64,000 nucleotides of DNA from positions 1 through 64,000 of the forward strand of contig JBKBJT010000013.1 of NCBI GenBank assembly GCA_046294345.1. Direction: 5' to 3'. Under the pieces are notes generated by a model. It saw only the letters and a program-made list of their open reading frames with translations. It was not told the origin of the DNA and did not search any database. Below, in pieces: positions 33,996-42,181 of the stretch. The position numbers were made by a program, and so were the translations under genes. The first letter of the stretch is position 1; each line of letters starts with the position of its first letter. The DNA comes from Ferrovibrio sp046294345. GTDB lineage: Bacteria; Pseudomonadota; Alphaproteobacteria; Ferrovibrionales; Ferrovibrionaceae.

Positions 33996-34909
33996 CGCTG
34001 CAGCAGGATTACGCCGCTAGCGCCGCCCAGGCGCCGCTGGAAGGCTACAACTTCGCCTTCCTCGACGAGCAGACCAAGCGCATGATCCGCCGCGCCATCC
34101 TGAAAGCCGTGGCGATCCCCGGTTACCAGGTGCCGTTCGGCAGCCGCGAGATGCCGCTGCCCTATGGCTGGGGCACCGGCGGCATGCAGGTGACGGCGGC
34201 GGTGATCGGCGGCAACGATGTGCTGAAGGTGATCGACCAGGGGGCCGACGACACCACCAATGCCGTGTCGATCCGCCGCTTCTTCGTGCGCATGACCAAC
34301 GTGGCCACCACCGAGAAGACGCGCGAGGCGACCCTGATCCAGACGCGCCACCGCGTGCCGGAAACGCCGCTGCATGAAGGCCAGATCCTGGTCTACCAAG
34401 TGCCGATCCCCGAGCCGCTGCGCTGGCTGGAGCCGCGCGAGACCGAGACGCGCAAGATGCATGCCCTGTCGGAATACGGCGTGATGCATGTGAAGCTGTA
34501 TGAAGACATCTCGCAGCACGGCCATATCTCCACCACCTATGATTACCCGGTGCTGGTGAATGGCCGCTACATGATGCGCTGCTCGCCGATTCCGAAATTC
34601 GATACGCCCAAGCTGCACATGAATGCCGCCCTGCAGCTGTTCGGCGCCGGCCGCGAGAAGCGCATCTACGCCGTGCCGCCCTATACCGAGGTGAAGCCGC
34701 TGGATTTCGATGACCATCCCTTCGAGGTCGAGCGCTGGCCCGAGGCCTGTGCGCTGTGCGGTTCAGCCGACAGCTTCCTCGACGAGGTGATCCTGGATGA
34801 CAAGGGCGGGCGCATGTTCGTCTGTTCGGATACCGATTATTGCGGCGAGCGCCAGGCGGCCGGCCATCGCGGCCATATGGCGGCGCCCTACAAGGAGGCT
34901 GCGGAATGA
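33992..34909 (+). CDS. phnJ: carbon-phosphorus lyase, radical SAM subunit PhnJ
   Basis: A 305-residue PhnJ that cleaves the C-P bond of 5-phosphoribosyl 1-phosphonate to the cyclic phosphate plus alkane. The four cysteines for the Fe-S cluster and catalysis are Cys253, Cys256, Cys278 and Cys284 (CALC ... CSDTDYC); their spacing of 3, 22 and 6 residues equals that of the characterised E. coli enzyme. It overlaps phnI and phnK by four bases each, which implies translational coupling. Confidence 0.97.
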   Translation: MTLQQDYAASAAQAPLEGYNFAFLDEQTKRMIRRAILKAVAIPGYQVPFGSREMPLPYGWGTGGMQVTAAVIGGNDVLKVIDQGADDTTNAVSIRRFFVRMTNVATTEKTREATLIQTRHRVPETPLHEGQILVYQVPIPEPLRWLEPRETETRKMHALSEYGVMHVKLYEDISQHGHISTTYDYPVLVNGRYMMRCSPIPKFDTPKLHMNAALQLFGAGREKRIYAVPPYTEVKPLDFDDHPFEVERWPEACALCGSADSFLDEVILDDKGGRMFVCSDTDYCGERQAAGHRGHMAAPYKEAAE

Positions 34910-35697
34910 CCGGGCTTCAAATGACCGAGATGCCGCTGCTCAGCATCGAAGGGCTGAACAAGAGCTTTGGCCGCCAGGCCGCCTGCCGCGATGTGAATTT
35001 TGAACTCTGGCCGGGCGAGGTGCTGGGCATTGTGGGCGAGTCCGGGTCGGGCAAGTCCACCCTGCTGAATGCCATTGCCGGTCGCGTGAGCATCGATTCC
35101 GGCAAGGTGCTCTACCGCACGGCCGGCGATCAGATCGTCGATCTGGCCGCCGCGCCGGAATCCCAGCGCCGCCAGCTGATGCGCACCGAATGGGGTTTTG
35201 TGCAGCAGCATGCCCGCGACGGCCTGCGCATGGATTTCTCGGCCGGTGCCAATATCGGCGAGCGCCTGATGGCCCTGGGCCAGAAGCATTACGGCAGTTT
35301 GCGCGAAACGGCGCTGGACTGGATGCAGGCGGTGGAGATACCGCCCGAACGCGTCGACGACCTGCCGCGCACCTTCTCGGGCGGCATGCAGCAGCGCCTG
35401 CAGATCGCCCGCAACCTGGTGACGCGGCCGCGCATCGTGTTGATGGACGAGCCGACCGGCGGCCTCGATGTCTCGGTGCAGGCGCGCCTGCTCGACCTGC
35501 TGCGTCGTCTGGTGCAGGAATACAATGTGGCGGTGATTGTGGTGACCCATGACCTGGGCGTGGCCCGCCTGCTGGCGCACCGCCTGATGGTGATGCGGCG
35601 CGGCCAGGTGGTGGAAGCCGGCCTGACCGACCAGTTGCTCGACGATCCGCAGCATGCCTATACGCAGCTGCTGGTCTCCTCCGTGCTGAGCGTGTGA
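34906..35697 (+). CDS. phnK: C-P lyase ATP-binding protein PhnK
   Basis: A 263-residue ABC-type ATPase that binds the C-P lyase core instead of a membrane permease. Walker A GESGSGKST near residue 45, signature FSGGMQQRLQIA and Walker B VLMDEPTGGLD are intact. AAGGAGG precedes the ATG, which overlaps the phnJ stop. A second ATG 15 bases on is possible. phnL follows after seven bases. Confidence 0.95.
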   Translation: MTGLQMTEMPLLSIEGLNKSFGRQAACRDVNFELWPGEVLGIVGESGSGKSTLLNAIAGRVSIDSGKVLYRTAGDQIVDLAAAPESQRRQLMRTEWGFVQQHARDGLRMDFSAGANIGERLMALGQKHYGSLRETALDWMQAVEIPPERVDDLPRTFSGGMQQRLQIARNLVTRPRIVLMDEPTGGLDVSVQARLLDLLRRLVQEYNVAVIVVTHDLGVARLLAHRLMVMRRGQVVEAGLTDQLLDDPQHAYTQLLVSSVLSV

Positions 35698-35704
35698 GGC
35701 CGTC

Positions 35705-36400
35705 ATGGACATGATCCGCGTCGAAAACCTCGACAAGACCTTCACCCTGCATCTGCGCGGCGGCATTGCCCTGCCGGTTCTGCGCGGCACGGATCTGACC
35801 GTCGCGGCCGGCGAATGCGTCACCCTGCACGGCCCCTCGGGCGCCGGCAAATCGACCCTGCTGCGCTCGATCTACGGCAATTACCGGCCGCAGCAGGGGC
35901 GCATCCTGATCCGTCATGATGGCGATCTGGTGGATATCGTCAGCGCCGCGCCGCGCCAGGTGCTGGATATCCGCCGCCGCAGCCTCGGCTACGTGACGCA
36001 GTTCCTGCGCGTCATCCCGCGTGTCTCGACGCTGGACATCGTGGCCGAGCCTTTGCTGGCGCGCGGCGTGGCCGATGACAGGGCGCGCGAACGCGCCGCC
36101 GAGCTGCTCACCCGCCTGCAGATCGCCGAGAAGATGTGGGGCCTGCCGCCCTCGACGTTTTCGGGCGGCGAGCAGCAGCGCATCAACATCGCCCGCGGCT
36201 TCTGCGCCGACTACCCGATCCTGCTGCTGGACGAGCCGACCGCCTCGCTGGATGAGCAGAATCGCAATATTGTCATAAACCTGATCGATGATGCCCGCCG
36301 GCGCGGCACCGCCATCGTCGCCATCGTGCATGATGCGGAAACCCGGGCCGCCATCACCACCCGCCTGTTGCCGTTGCAAGCCCATGGAGTTGCGGCATGA
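35705..36400 (+). CDS. phnL: C-P lyase ATP-binding protein PhnL
   Basis: A 231-residue ABC-type ATPase partner of PhnK in the C-P lyase complex. Walker A GPSGAGKST, signature TFSGGEQQRINIA and Walker B LLLDEPTASLD are present. The stop overlaps the phnM start (ATGA). Confidence 0.95.
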   Translation: MDMIRVENLDKTFTLHLRGGIALPVLRGTDLTVAAGECVTLHGPSGAGKSTLLRSIYGNYRPQQGRILIRHDGDLVDIVSAAPRQVLDIRRRSLGYVTQFLRVIPRVSTLDIVAEPLLARGVADDRARERAAELLTRLQIAEKMWGLPPSTFSGGEQQRINIARGFCADYPILLLDEPTASLDEQNRNIVINLIDDARRRGTAIVAIVHDAETRAAITTRLLPLQAHGVAA

Positions 36401-37545
36401 GTCCCGAACTGGTCATTACCAACGCGCGTATCGTCGGCCGCGATGCCGAAATCCCCGTCGGCAGCCTGCAGGTACATGACGGCGTGATCGCCGATATCGA
36501 TACCGGCCATCTGCCGGTGGCCGGCGCCATCGATTTCGGCGGCGATTACCTGCTGCCCGGCCTGGTCGAGCTGCATACCGACAACCTGGAAAAACATTTC
36601 GCTCCGCGCCCTGGCGTGCGCTGGCCCGGCAAGCTGGCGGTGATCAGCCACGATGCCCAGGTGGCCGCCGCCGGCATCACCACCGTGCTGGATGCCATCG
36701 CCGTGGGCGATGTGCGCGACGGTTCGGTGCGCATGGAAATCCTGCGCGACATGATCGCCGCCATCGAGGCCAGCCAGAAGGAGGGCATGCTGCGCGCCGA
36801 GCATCTGCTGCATCTGCGCTGCGAGGTATCGTTCGGGGCGCTGATGGACCTGATCGAGCCGATGTCGCATTTGAGCTGGCTCAAGCTGGTTTCGGTGATG
36901 GATCACACGCCTGGCCAGCGCCAGTTCGTCAAGCCTGAGAAGTATCGTGAATACTATCAGGGCAAGTTCGGCATGACCGACGAGCAGATGGACGCCTTCA
37001 TGGCGACCCAGATCGCCGCCGCCCAGGCCCATGGCGCGAAGAACCGCCGCGCCCTGGTCGAGCTGTGCCGCGCGAAAGGCCTGCCGCTGGCCAGCCATGA
37101 CGATGCCACGCCCGAGCATGTGGCCGAGGCGGCCGATGACGGCATGGTGGTGGCGGAATTCCCCACCACCTTCGAAGCAGCCGAATTGTCGCGTCAGCAC
37201 GGCATGCATGTGATGATGGGCGGGCCGAATCTTGTGCGCGGCGGCTCGCATTCGGGCAACATCTCGGCCCGCAGCCTGGCCGAACGCGGCCATCTCGACA
37301 TCATCTCGTCGGATTACGTGCCCAGCAGCATGATCCAGTCGGTCTTCCTGCTGCCCAAGCAGGTGCCGGGCATCGATCTGCCCAAGGCCGTGGCGATGGC
37401 GGCGACCAACCCGGCCGAATCGATCGGCCTGACCGACCGCGGCGTGATCGAGCCGGGCAAGCGCGCCGACCTGCTGCGCGTCAGCCTGATCGACGATACG
37501 CCGGTGGTGCGCGCGGTCTGGCGCGCCGGCCAGCGCGTGATGTAA
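36397..37545 (+). CDS. phnM: alpha-D-ribose 1-methylphosphonate 5-triphosphate diphosphatase
   Basis: A 382-residue amidohydrolase-superfamily enzyme that removes pyrophosphate from ribose 1-phosphonate 5-triphosphate to give the PhnJ substrate. Metal-site motifs are PGLVELHTDNLEKH near residue 52, the mid-protein SVMDHTPGQRQF, LASHDDATPEHV and a late SDYVPSS. It follows phnL by overlap and is followed after 17 bp by the HD gene. Confidence 0.95.
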   Translation: MSPELVITNARIVGRDAEIPVGSLQVHDGVIADIDTGHLPVAGAIDFGGDYLLPGLVELHTDNLEKHFAPRPGVRWPGKLAVISHDAQVAAAGITTVLDAIAVGDVRDGSVRMEILRDMIAAIEASQKEGMLRAEHLLHLRCEVSFGALMDLIEPMSHLSWLKLVSVMDHTPGQRQFVKPEKYREYYQGKFGMTDEQMDAFMATQIAAAQAHGAKNRRALVELCRAKGLPLASHDDATPEHVAEAADDGMVVAEFPTTFEAAELSRQHGMHVMMGGPNLVRGGSHSGNISARSLAERGHLDIISSDYVPSSMIQSVFLLPKQVPGIDLPKAVAMAATNPAESIGLTDRGVIEPGKRADLLRVSLIDDTPVVRAVWRAGQRVM

Positions 37546-37562
37546 GCTAAACAGGTATCGCC

Positions 37563-38114
37563 ATGCAGATCGTCGACCAGATCATCACCCTGCTGGAACA
37601 GGCCGGCGCCGAACGCTACGGGATGGAAGCCGTCAGCCAGCTCGAGCATGCGCTGCAATGCGCCATGCATGCCGAACGCATGGGCTCGACACCGGAGCTG
37701 ATCACGGCCGCCCTGCTGCATGATATCGGCCATCTGGTCGGCGCGGGCGACGAGGGCCTGGCCGAACAGGGCGTCGATGCGCGGCACGAGGATGTCGCCG
37801 CCGAATGGCTGGGTCGCTATTTCCCCGACGCGGTGGTCGAGCCGGTGCGGCTGCATGTGGACGCCAAGCGTTATCTCTGCCAGGCCGAACCCGCCTACTG
37901 GGCCGGCCTGTCGCAGGCATCAAAAACCAGCCTCGAGGTGCAGGGCGGCATCTACAGCGATGCCGATGCCGCCGGTTTCATGGCGCGGCCTTTCGCGGCG
38001 GATGCCGTGAACCTGCGCCGCTGGGACGATGCCGCCAAGTCGCCGCGTCTGAGGACGCCCGATCTGGCGCATTATCGCCCGATCATCGAAGCCGCCCTGA
38101 AGCCGGCTGTCTGA
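37563..38114 (+). CDS. phosphonate-associated HD-domain protein (PhnZ/TmpB-like)
   Basis: A 183-residue HD-domain protein of the type found in phosphonate operons, related to the mixed-valent di-iron oxygenases PhnZ and TmpB, which cleave the C-P bond of 1-hydroxyphosphonates. Candidate metal ligands are His29, His53, Asp54, His57, His75, His98 and Asp155. Tyr19 and Glu22 match the substrate-loop Tyr-x-x-Glu, and Lys102 the substrate-binding Lys. The hydroxylase partner (PhnY/TmpA) is absent nearby. A different phosphohydrolase activity is possible. Confidence 0.85.
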   Translation: MQIVDQIITLLEQAGAERYGMEAVSQLEHALQCAMHAERMGSTPELITAALLHDIGHLVGAGDEGLAEQGVDARHEDVAAEWLGRYFPDAVVEPVRLHVDAKRYLCQAEPAYWAGLSQASKTSLEVQGGIYSDADAAGFMARPFAADAVNLRRWDDAAKSPRLRTPDLAHYRPIIEAALKPAV

Positions 38115-38118
38115 CCGC

Positions 38119-38673
38119 ATGGGCAGAGCCGGCCGCCTTGTGCTTGTCGTCGGTCCCAGCGGGGTCGGCAAGGACAGCGTGCTGGACGGTGCCCGGGCAG
38201 CCCTGAAGGATACTCCCGATGTGGTGTTCCCGCGCCGCGTGGTGACGCGCGCGCCGGGCCTGGGCGGCGAGGATTATATCCCGGCTTCCGAGGCCGATTT
38301 CACTGCCCAGGCCCAGCGCGGCGACTTCGCGCTGCACTGGCCGGCTCATGGCCTGCAGTACGGGATTCCCAAAAGCATCGAGGCTGATCTCGCCGCCGGC
38401 CGGCAGGTGGTGGTCAATGTCTCGCGCGGCAGCATCGATGAGGCGCGGCGCAAATACCCCGGCCTGCTGGTGATCGGCATTACGGCTTCGCCCGATGTGC
38501 TGCGCCGCCGGCTGGAACAGCGCGGCCGCGAAAGTCCCGCCGAGATCGAGGAACGCCTCAGCCGCGCCGCCGCCTTCAAACTTGAGGGCGACGACGTGGT
38601 CATCCTCAATAATGACGGCGCGCTGAACGATACCGTGCAGGCCTTTCTCGCCCTGCTGCAAAAGCGGCCCTGA
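38119..38673 (+). CDS. phnN: ribose 1,5-bisphosphate phosphokinase
   Basis: A 184-residue P-loop kinase that converts ribose 1,5-bisphosphate to PRPP, the last step of the C-P lyase route. Walker A is GPSGVGKDS near residue 11, with the guanylate-kinase-like RRVVTRAPGLGGEDY segment. It begins four bases after the HD gene stop and continues the operon. Confidence 0.94.
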   Translation: MGRAGRLVLVVGPSGVGKDSVLDGARAALKDTPDVVFPRRVVTRAPGLGGEDYIPASEADFTAQAQRGDFALHWPAHGLQYGIPKSIEADLAAGRQVVVNVSRGSIDEARRKYPGLLVIGITASPDVLRRRLEQRGRESPAEIEERLSRAAAFKLEGDDVVILNNDGALNDTVQAFLALLQKRP

Positions 38674-38714
38674 TCCGGCATACTGGCGGCCACCTTTCGC
38701 TGGAGTCGCCGCGC

Positions 38715-39344
38715 ATGGATATCCTGCTGCCCCTGCTCAGCATCACCGTTGCCATTGCTTTGGGCGCCGCCAGCCCCGGCCCCAGCTTCGTGCTGGTGGC
38801 GCGCACCGCCATTGCCGCCGGCCGTCCGGCCGGTCTGGCCGCCGCCTTCGGCATGGGCATCGGCGGCGCGGTATTCGCCGGCCTGGCGCTGCTGGGCCTG
38901 ATTGCCCTGCTGGCCCAGGTGGGCTGGCTCTATCTGGGTCTGAAGATCGCCGGCGGTCTGTATCTGTGCTGGCTGGCCTTCCGGCTGTGGCGCGGTGCGA
39001 AGCAGCCGCTGACGGTCGCGGGTGATGGCTCGACGGAACGCGGCATCTTGCGGGCCTTCTCGGCTGGCCTGCTGACGCAACTGTCCAATCCGAAGACCGC
39101 AGTGGTCTATGCCGGCATCTTCGCGGCGCTGATGCCGGCGCAACCATCATTCTGGCTTGCCGCCTTGCTGGTGCCGGCGGTGTTCATGGTGGAATGCGGC
39201 TGGTATGCGCTGGTGGCGGTGGCATTTTCCGCCGGCCGGCCGCGCGCGCTGTATCTGAATGCCAAACACTGGATCGACCGCGCCGCCGGCGGCGTGATGG
39301 CGCTGCTGGGAATCCGGCTGGTCGTCGAAGGTGTGCGCAGTTAA
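38715..39344 (+). CDS. LysE-family exporter in the phn operon
   Basis: A 209-residue inner-membrane protein with six hydrophobic segments and the family motif GAASPGPSFVLVART near residues 16-30. LysE/RhtB exporters pump out amino acids and analogues. It lies 41 bp after phnN in the same direction, so it is probably the last gene of the phn operon and may export an aminophosphonate or a by-product; this is inference. Its TAA overlaps the stop of the convergent DUF1045 gene in a TTAA tetramer. Confidence 0.88.
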   Translation: MDILLPLLSITVAIALGAASPGPSFVLVARTAIAAGRPAGLAAAFGMGIGGAVFAGLALLGLIALLAQVGWLYLGLKIAGGLYLCWLAFRLWRGAKQPLTVAGDGSTERGILRAFSAGLLTQLSNPKTAVVYAGIFAALMPAQPSFWLAALLVPAVFMVECGWYALVAVAFSAGRPRALYLNAKHWIDRAAGGVMALLGIRLVVEGVRS

Positions 39345-40036
39345 CCCGCCAGCCGATAACGCCCGGCGATGCGGAAGGGCGCGCCGCTGTCCATCTGCAC
39401 GAACAGGCAGATTTCATCCACGCTGAATTGCCGGCGCAGCAGCGGCGCGGTCTGCGCGGTCAGATGCGCCAGCACGGCGTCGCGTTCGGCCGCGTCGTGG
39501 ATGCGGTCGGTCAGGGTGAAATGCAGCCGGAAATCCTCGAACACATAGGGATAGCCCCATTGCACGAGGTTGGTTTCCTGGCGCGGCGTCAGGCCGGCGC
39601 TGCGCCGCCGCGCCAGCTCGGCCTCTGACGGCGGCGCACGGAAGGCATCGAAGGCTTTCACGCAGGCACCCGCCAGCGCGTCGATTTCGGGGCAGGGCGT
39701 GGAAGGCCGCAGGGCGAGGAAGCTGCCCAGGACCGCCATCTGCAAAACCGGCAGGCGCACGGGGGCGTGCTGGCTCGCAAATTTTTCCAGCGCCACGATC
39801 AGCATCGCCTCATCGGTGCCGTCCTTCAGGCGGAAGGGCGGTTTCAGCGTGCCGTGGAAACCGTAACGGCGCGGTTCGGCGGTGATCTCGGATATGCGCA
39901 CCGCGCTCAAACCGGCGGCCGGCTGCGCGGCCGGCGACTCGCCGCTCTCCGGGTCCCAGCCCAGCCATCGGGCGGCGAAGTCATGCAGCGGATGATCGGC
40001 CGGCGGAGCGGCATAGAGTGCGAAGCGGGGCGCCAT
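39341..40036 (-). CDS. DUF1045 phosphonate-operon 2H phosphoesterase-like protein
   Basis: A 231-residue protein of the DUF1045 family found with C-P lyase genes. It has two H-x-T/S motifs of the 2H phosphoesterase fold: HGTLKPPF near residue 60 and HFTLTD near residue 170. Such enzymes open cyclic phosphodiesters. phnP, whose product hydrolyses the cyclic ribose 1,2-phosphate made by PhnJ, is not in the window, so this protein may fill that role; this is not proven. The ATG ending at 40036 (MAPRFALYAAP) is the family-like start. Confidence 0.85.
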   Translation of the reverse strand: MAPRFALYAAPPADHPLHDFAARWLGWDPESGESPAAQPAAGLSAVRISEITAEPRRYGFHGTLKPPFRLKDGTDEAMLIVALEKFASQHAPVRLPVLQMAVLGSFLALRPSTPCPEIDALAGACVKAFDAFRAPPSEAELARRRSAGLTPRQETNLVQWGYPYVFEDFRLHFTLTDRIHDAAERDAVLAHLTAQTAPLLRRQFSVDEICLFVQMDSGAPFRIAGRYRLAG

Positions 40037-40130
40037 GTGGGGTCGAATCCCTAGACAAATCGGCAAAGGGTCTTGTGGGTAAGTTAACGGCCCGTCAAAC
40101 GGCCGGCGATTTCACCCCGCCGTCGCCGAA

Positions 40131-40148
40131 CCGCAATCGAACTGTCAT
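40131..40148 (+). promoter_or_regulatory. weak PhoB-box candidate before phnC
   Basis: CCGCAAT-N4-CTGTCAT has the 7-4-7 layout of a Pho box, but only the second half matches the CTGTCAT consensus. A TATAGC -10 candidate follows about 10 bp downstream. Confidence 0.35.
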
Positions 40149-40208
40149 GCGGCGTTGCTATAGCGCCCCCTAGATCGCGACGACACAGACCGCAAAGAGG
40201 GGAAGCGC

Positions 40209-41093
40209 ATGCGCGCCGCCATCGAGATTGCCCATCTATCGAAAACCTTCCGGACCGGCAAGCGGGCTCTCGACAATATAACCCTCGCCATCCAGCCCGG
40301 CGAGATGGTGGCCCTGATCGGCGCCTCGGGTTCGGGCAAGTCCACCCTGCTGCGCCATGTCGCCGGCCTCACCGTGGGCGACCGCGACCCGCATGCCCAG
40401 GTGGTGGTGGATGGCCGCATGGTGCAGGCGCAGGGCCGGCTGGGCAAGGGCATCAGCGAGACCCGGGCCGGCATCGGTTTCGTGTTCCAGCAGTTCAACC
40501 TGGTCGGCCGCCTGCAGGTGATCACCAACGTGCTGGCCGGCAACCTGGGTCGCATGCCGATCTGGCGCAGCCTGTTCCGCCGCTTCACCGACGAGCAGCG
40601 CCGCATCGCCGTCGCAGCGCTGGACCGCGTCGGCATCGCGCCCTGTGCCTTCCAGCGCGCGTCCACGCTGTCGGGCGGCCAGCAGCAGCGCGCCGCCATC
40701 GCCCGCGCCCTGGTGCAGCAGGCAAAGATCATCCTGGCCGACGAACCGATCGCCTCGCTCGATCCCGAATCCTCGCGCAAGGTGATGGAAACCCTGGCCG
40801 GCATCAACGAGGCCGACGGCGTCACCGTCGTGGTGTCGCTGCACCAGGTGGATTTCGCACTGAAATACTGCCGCCGCGTGATTGCGCTACGCGACGGCAA
40901 GGTGATGTTCGATGGCGAGGCCTCGGCCGTCACCACCGCCTTGCTGCGCGGTATCTACGGCAACAACACCGATCTCGATTTCGGCAGCCTCGAGGCCGAT
41001 GCCCGGCCCGAGCCGGCCGACGACAACGTGGCGCCGGAAGCCCCGGCGGCCGCCAGCCGCGCGGTGCCACGCATGCTGCCGGCGCTGGCCTGA
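40209..41093 (+). CDS. phnC: phosphonate ABC transporter ATP-binding protein
   Basis: A 294-residue ATPase of the phosphonate importer. Walker A GASGSGKST near residue 40, signature LSGGQQQRAAIA and Walker B ILADEPIASLD are present; it is longer than the usual 260 because of an Ala/Pro-rich C-terminal tail (about 30 residues). It is first in phnCDE, after a 172-bp promoter region. Confidence 0.95.
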   Translation: MRAAIEIAHLSKTFRTGKRALDNITLAIQPGEMVALIGASGSGKSTLLRHVAGLTVGDRDPHAQVVVDGRMVQAQGRLGKGISETRAGIGFVFQQFNLVGRLQVITNVLAGNLGRMPIWRSLFRRFTDEQRRIAVAALDRVGIAPCAFQRASTLSGGQQQRAAIARALVQQAKIILADEPIASLDPESSRKVMETLAGINEADGVTVVVSLHQVDFALKYCRRVIALRDGKVMFDGEASAVTTALLRGIYGNNTDLDFGSLEADARPEPADDNVAPEAPAAASRAVPRMLPALA

Positions 41094-41139
41094 GCAGATT
41101 TTCAAGTTCCGCAGTTCCAACCAACCAGGAGAGAAATCC

Positions 41140-42117
41140 ATGCTGCGCCGTACCATGCTGAAAGCCGCCGTCGCGGCCGTTGCGCTTGCCACTGCTGGCG
41201 GCGCCCAGGCCGCCGACCTGAAGGAGCTGAATTTCGGCATCATCTCGACCGAGTCGAGCGCCAACCTGAAGACCGTGTGGCAGCCCTTTCTGGCCGATAT
41301 GGAAAAGCAGCTCGGCATGAAGGTGAACGGTTTCTTCGCGCCTGACTATGCCGGCATCATCGAGGGCATGCGCTTCAACAAGGTGCAGATCGCCTGGTAC
41401 GGCAATGCCTCGGCCATCCAGGCCGTCGACCGCGCCGATGGCGAGGTCTTCGTGCAGTCGGTTTCGTCCGACGGCTCGCCGGGTTACTGGTCGCTGCTGC
41501 TGGTCCACAAGGACAGCCCGATCAATTCCCTGAAGGACCTGCTCGCCGCGCCGGGCAAATACACGCTGGGTAACGGCGACCCGAATTCGACTTCCGGCTT
41601 TCTGGTGCCGAGCTATTTCGCCTGGGGCCAGAACAATATCGACATCCGCAAGCATTTCACCCGCGTGGTGACGGCCAACCATGAGACCAACGCGCTGGCC
41701 GTGGCCAACAAGCAGGTGGATGTCGCCACCAACAACACCGAGAATATGGATCGCCTGAAGAAGACGGCGCCGGAAAAGCATGCCCAGATCAAGGAAATCT
41801 GGAAGTCGCCGCTGATCCCGTCCGATCCGATCGTGTGGCGCAAGGATCTGTCGGACGCCGACAAGAAGAAGATCAAGACCTTCTTCCTGACCTACGGTAC
41901 CAAGAGCGAGGCGGAGAAGAAGGTTCTGGCCGGTCTGCAATGGGCGCCGTTCAAGGAATCGTCGAACAAGCAGCTGCTGCCGATTCGTCAGCTCGGCCTG
42001 TTCCGCGACAAGCTGAAGCTGGAGGCCGATACCAACATGGCCGCCGACGAGAAGGCCAAGAAGCTGGCCGAGATCGAGGCCAAGCTGGCCGATCTCACCA
42101 AGCAGATGGGTTCGTAA
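41140..42117 (+). CDS. phnD: phosphonate ABC transporter substrate-binding protein
   Basis: A 325-residue periplasmic binding protein with a signal peptide (about residues 1-24, ending AQA). The phosphonate-binding domain shows LNFGIISTESSANLK, the WYGNASAIQAVDRADGE segment and NGDPNSTSGFLVP. It delivers phosphonates to PhnE. The ATG at 41140 follows CAGGAGAG. A strong hairpin with T-run lies between its stop and phnE. Confidence 0.95.
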   Translation: MLRRTMLKAAVAAVALATAGGAQAADLKELNFGIISTESSANLKTVWQPFLADMEKQLGMKVNGFFAPDYAGIIEGMRFNKVQIAWYGNASAIQAVDRADGEVFVQSVSSDGSPGYWSLLLVHKDSPINSLKDLLAAPGKYTLGNGDPNSTSGFLVPSYFAWGQNNIDIRKHFTRVVTANHETNALAVANKQVDVATNNTENMDRLKKTAPEKHAQIKEIWKSPLIPSDPIVWRKDLSDADKKKIKTFFLTYGTKSEAEKKVLAGLQWAPFKESSNKQLLPIRQLGLFRDKLKLEADTNMAADEKAKKLAEIEAKLADLTKQMGS

Positions 42118-42130
42118 CCCTCATATCGTG

Positions 42131-42166
42131 CGGCGGAGCGGCCCGTGTCGCTCCGCCGGTTTTCTT
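42131..42166 (+). terminator. intercistronic hairpin between phnD and phnE
   Basis: CGGCGGAGCG and CGCTCCGCCG form a perfect 10-bp stem with an eight-base loop followed by GTTTTCTT. This is a full intrinsic terminator signature placed inside an operon, probably to lower phnE expression relative to phnD or to protect the phnCD message end. Confidence 0.8.
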
Positions 42167-42181
42167 GCCGGGGATTGATCC

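Noticed and set aside
40085..40200. A full PhoB box before phnC
   Set aside because: Only one CTGTCAT half is good; the second half is weak, so I list it only as a low-confidence site.
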